Shown one piece after another: positions 33,194 through 33,199 of a stretch of 33,199 nucleotides of DNA. A model generated the notes under the pieces. The model did no database searches. It was not told the DNA's origin and saw nothing but the letters and a program-made list of their open reading frames with translations. A program made the translations under genes and the position numbers. The DNA is taken from contig JACQJO010000037.1 in NCBI GenBank assembly GCA_016205025.1, positions 1-33,199 on the forward strand, written 5' to 3'. Positions within the stretch are counted from its first letter, which is position 1; every line of letters starts with the position of its first letter. The DNA is from Elusimicrobiota bacterium (GTDB taxonomy: Bacteria; Elusimicrobiota; Elusimicrobia; JACQPE01).

Positions 33194-33199
33194 ATGAAA
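33194..33199 (+). CDS. Start of a gene running off the window
   Basis: ATG AAA at 33194 follows GGGAGGGAAC with ideal spacing. Only two codons are in the window, so no product can be named. Translation is likely controlled by the stem-loop at 33141-33191. Confidence 0.45.

Overview
The window comes from a Gram-negative bacterium. The evidence is a TolC-type outer-membrane factor beside an RND pump, two lipoproteins with clear lipoboxes, many signal peptides, and an IspG (MEP isoprenoid pathway). Base composition is balanced and most genes lie on the minus strand in tightly overlapping series. I lean towards an uncultured phylum such as Elusimicrobiota or Omnitrophota, but the sequence alone does not settle this.

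Left end (1-4.1 kb) is accessory DNA. It holds an AbiE-type toxin/antitoxin pair with a palindromic operator at the antitoxin start, an exported trypsin-like protease, and a truncated tRNA-Lys(UUU) that stops exactly at the anticodon loop beside phage-like direct repeats. A small coiled-coil gene, its frameshifted relative and a doubtful short secreted ORF follow. From 4.1 to 17 kb lie a CsgG-like lipoprotein (plus strand) and a long minus-strand series in transcription order: tig, clpP, lon (without clpX), a class V aminotransferase, ABC ATPase, ABC-2 permease, TPR protein, PAP2 phosphatase, an exported alpha-helical protein, a small exported helical protein, and recQ, which appears to start at CTG.

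From 17 to 24.9 kb: tRNA-Leu(UAG) and tRNA-Lys(CUU) on the plus strand, then ispG, a Cys-rich exported protein, a second PAP2-type membrane phosphatase, and a TolC/RND pair with no periplasmic adaptor between them. At 24.9-26.0 kb an intact tRNA-Arg(UCG) and a perfect 41-bp copy of its 5' half enclose a 1,046-bp unit whose only genes are a PIN-domain toxin and its small antitoxin. This looks like a minimal tRNA-targeted element. The break point is the same as in the tRNA-Lys fragment at 3 kb.

Right end: a polytopic membrane protein, a secreted helical protein, tRNA-His, a hairpin-rich intergenic region with a bidirectional terminator, an ICMT-type methyltransferase, and then a divergent plus-strand envelope operon (signal peptidase I, a large membrane protein with a scramblase/LURP-like C-terminus, an M48 metalloprotease lipoprotein). 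The window ends with a Phd-type antitoxin whose ParE/RelE-like toxin appears to have been overwritten by short repeats, and with the start of a gene whose ribosome-binding site is buried in a long stem-loop.

The most unusual theme is that short tandem repeats (7-mers, 9-mers, a 6-mer and a 15-mer) sit inside coding regions, nearly always at N-termini. In four exported proteins they encode the hydrophobic core of the signal peptide itself. The second theme is the pair of tRNA 5'-half duplications associated with toxin/antitoxin modules.
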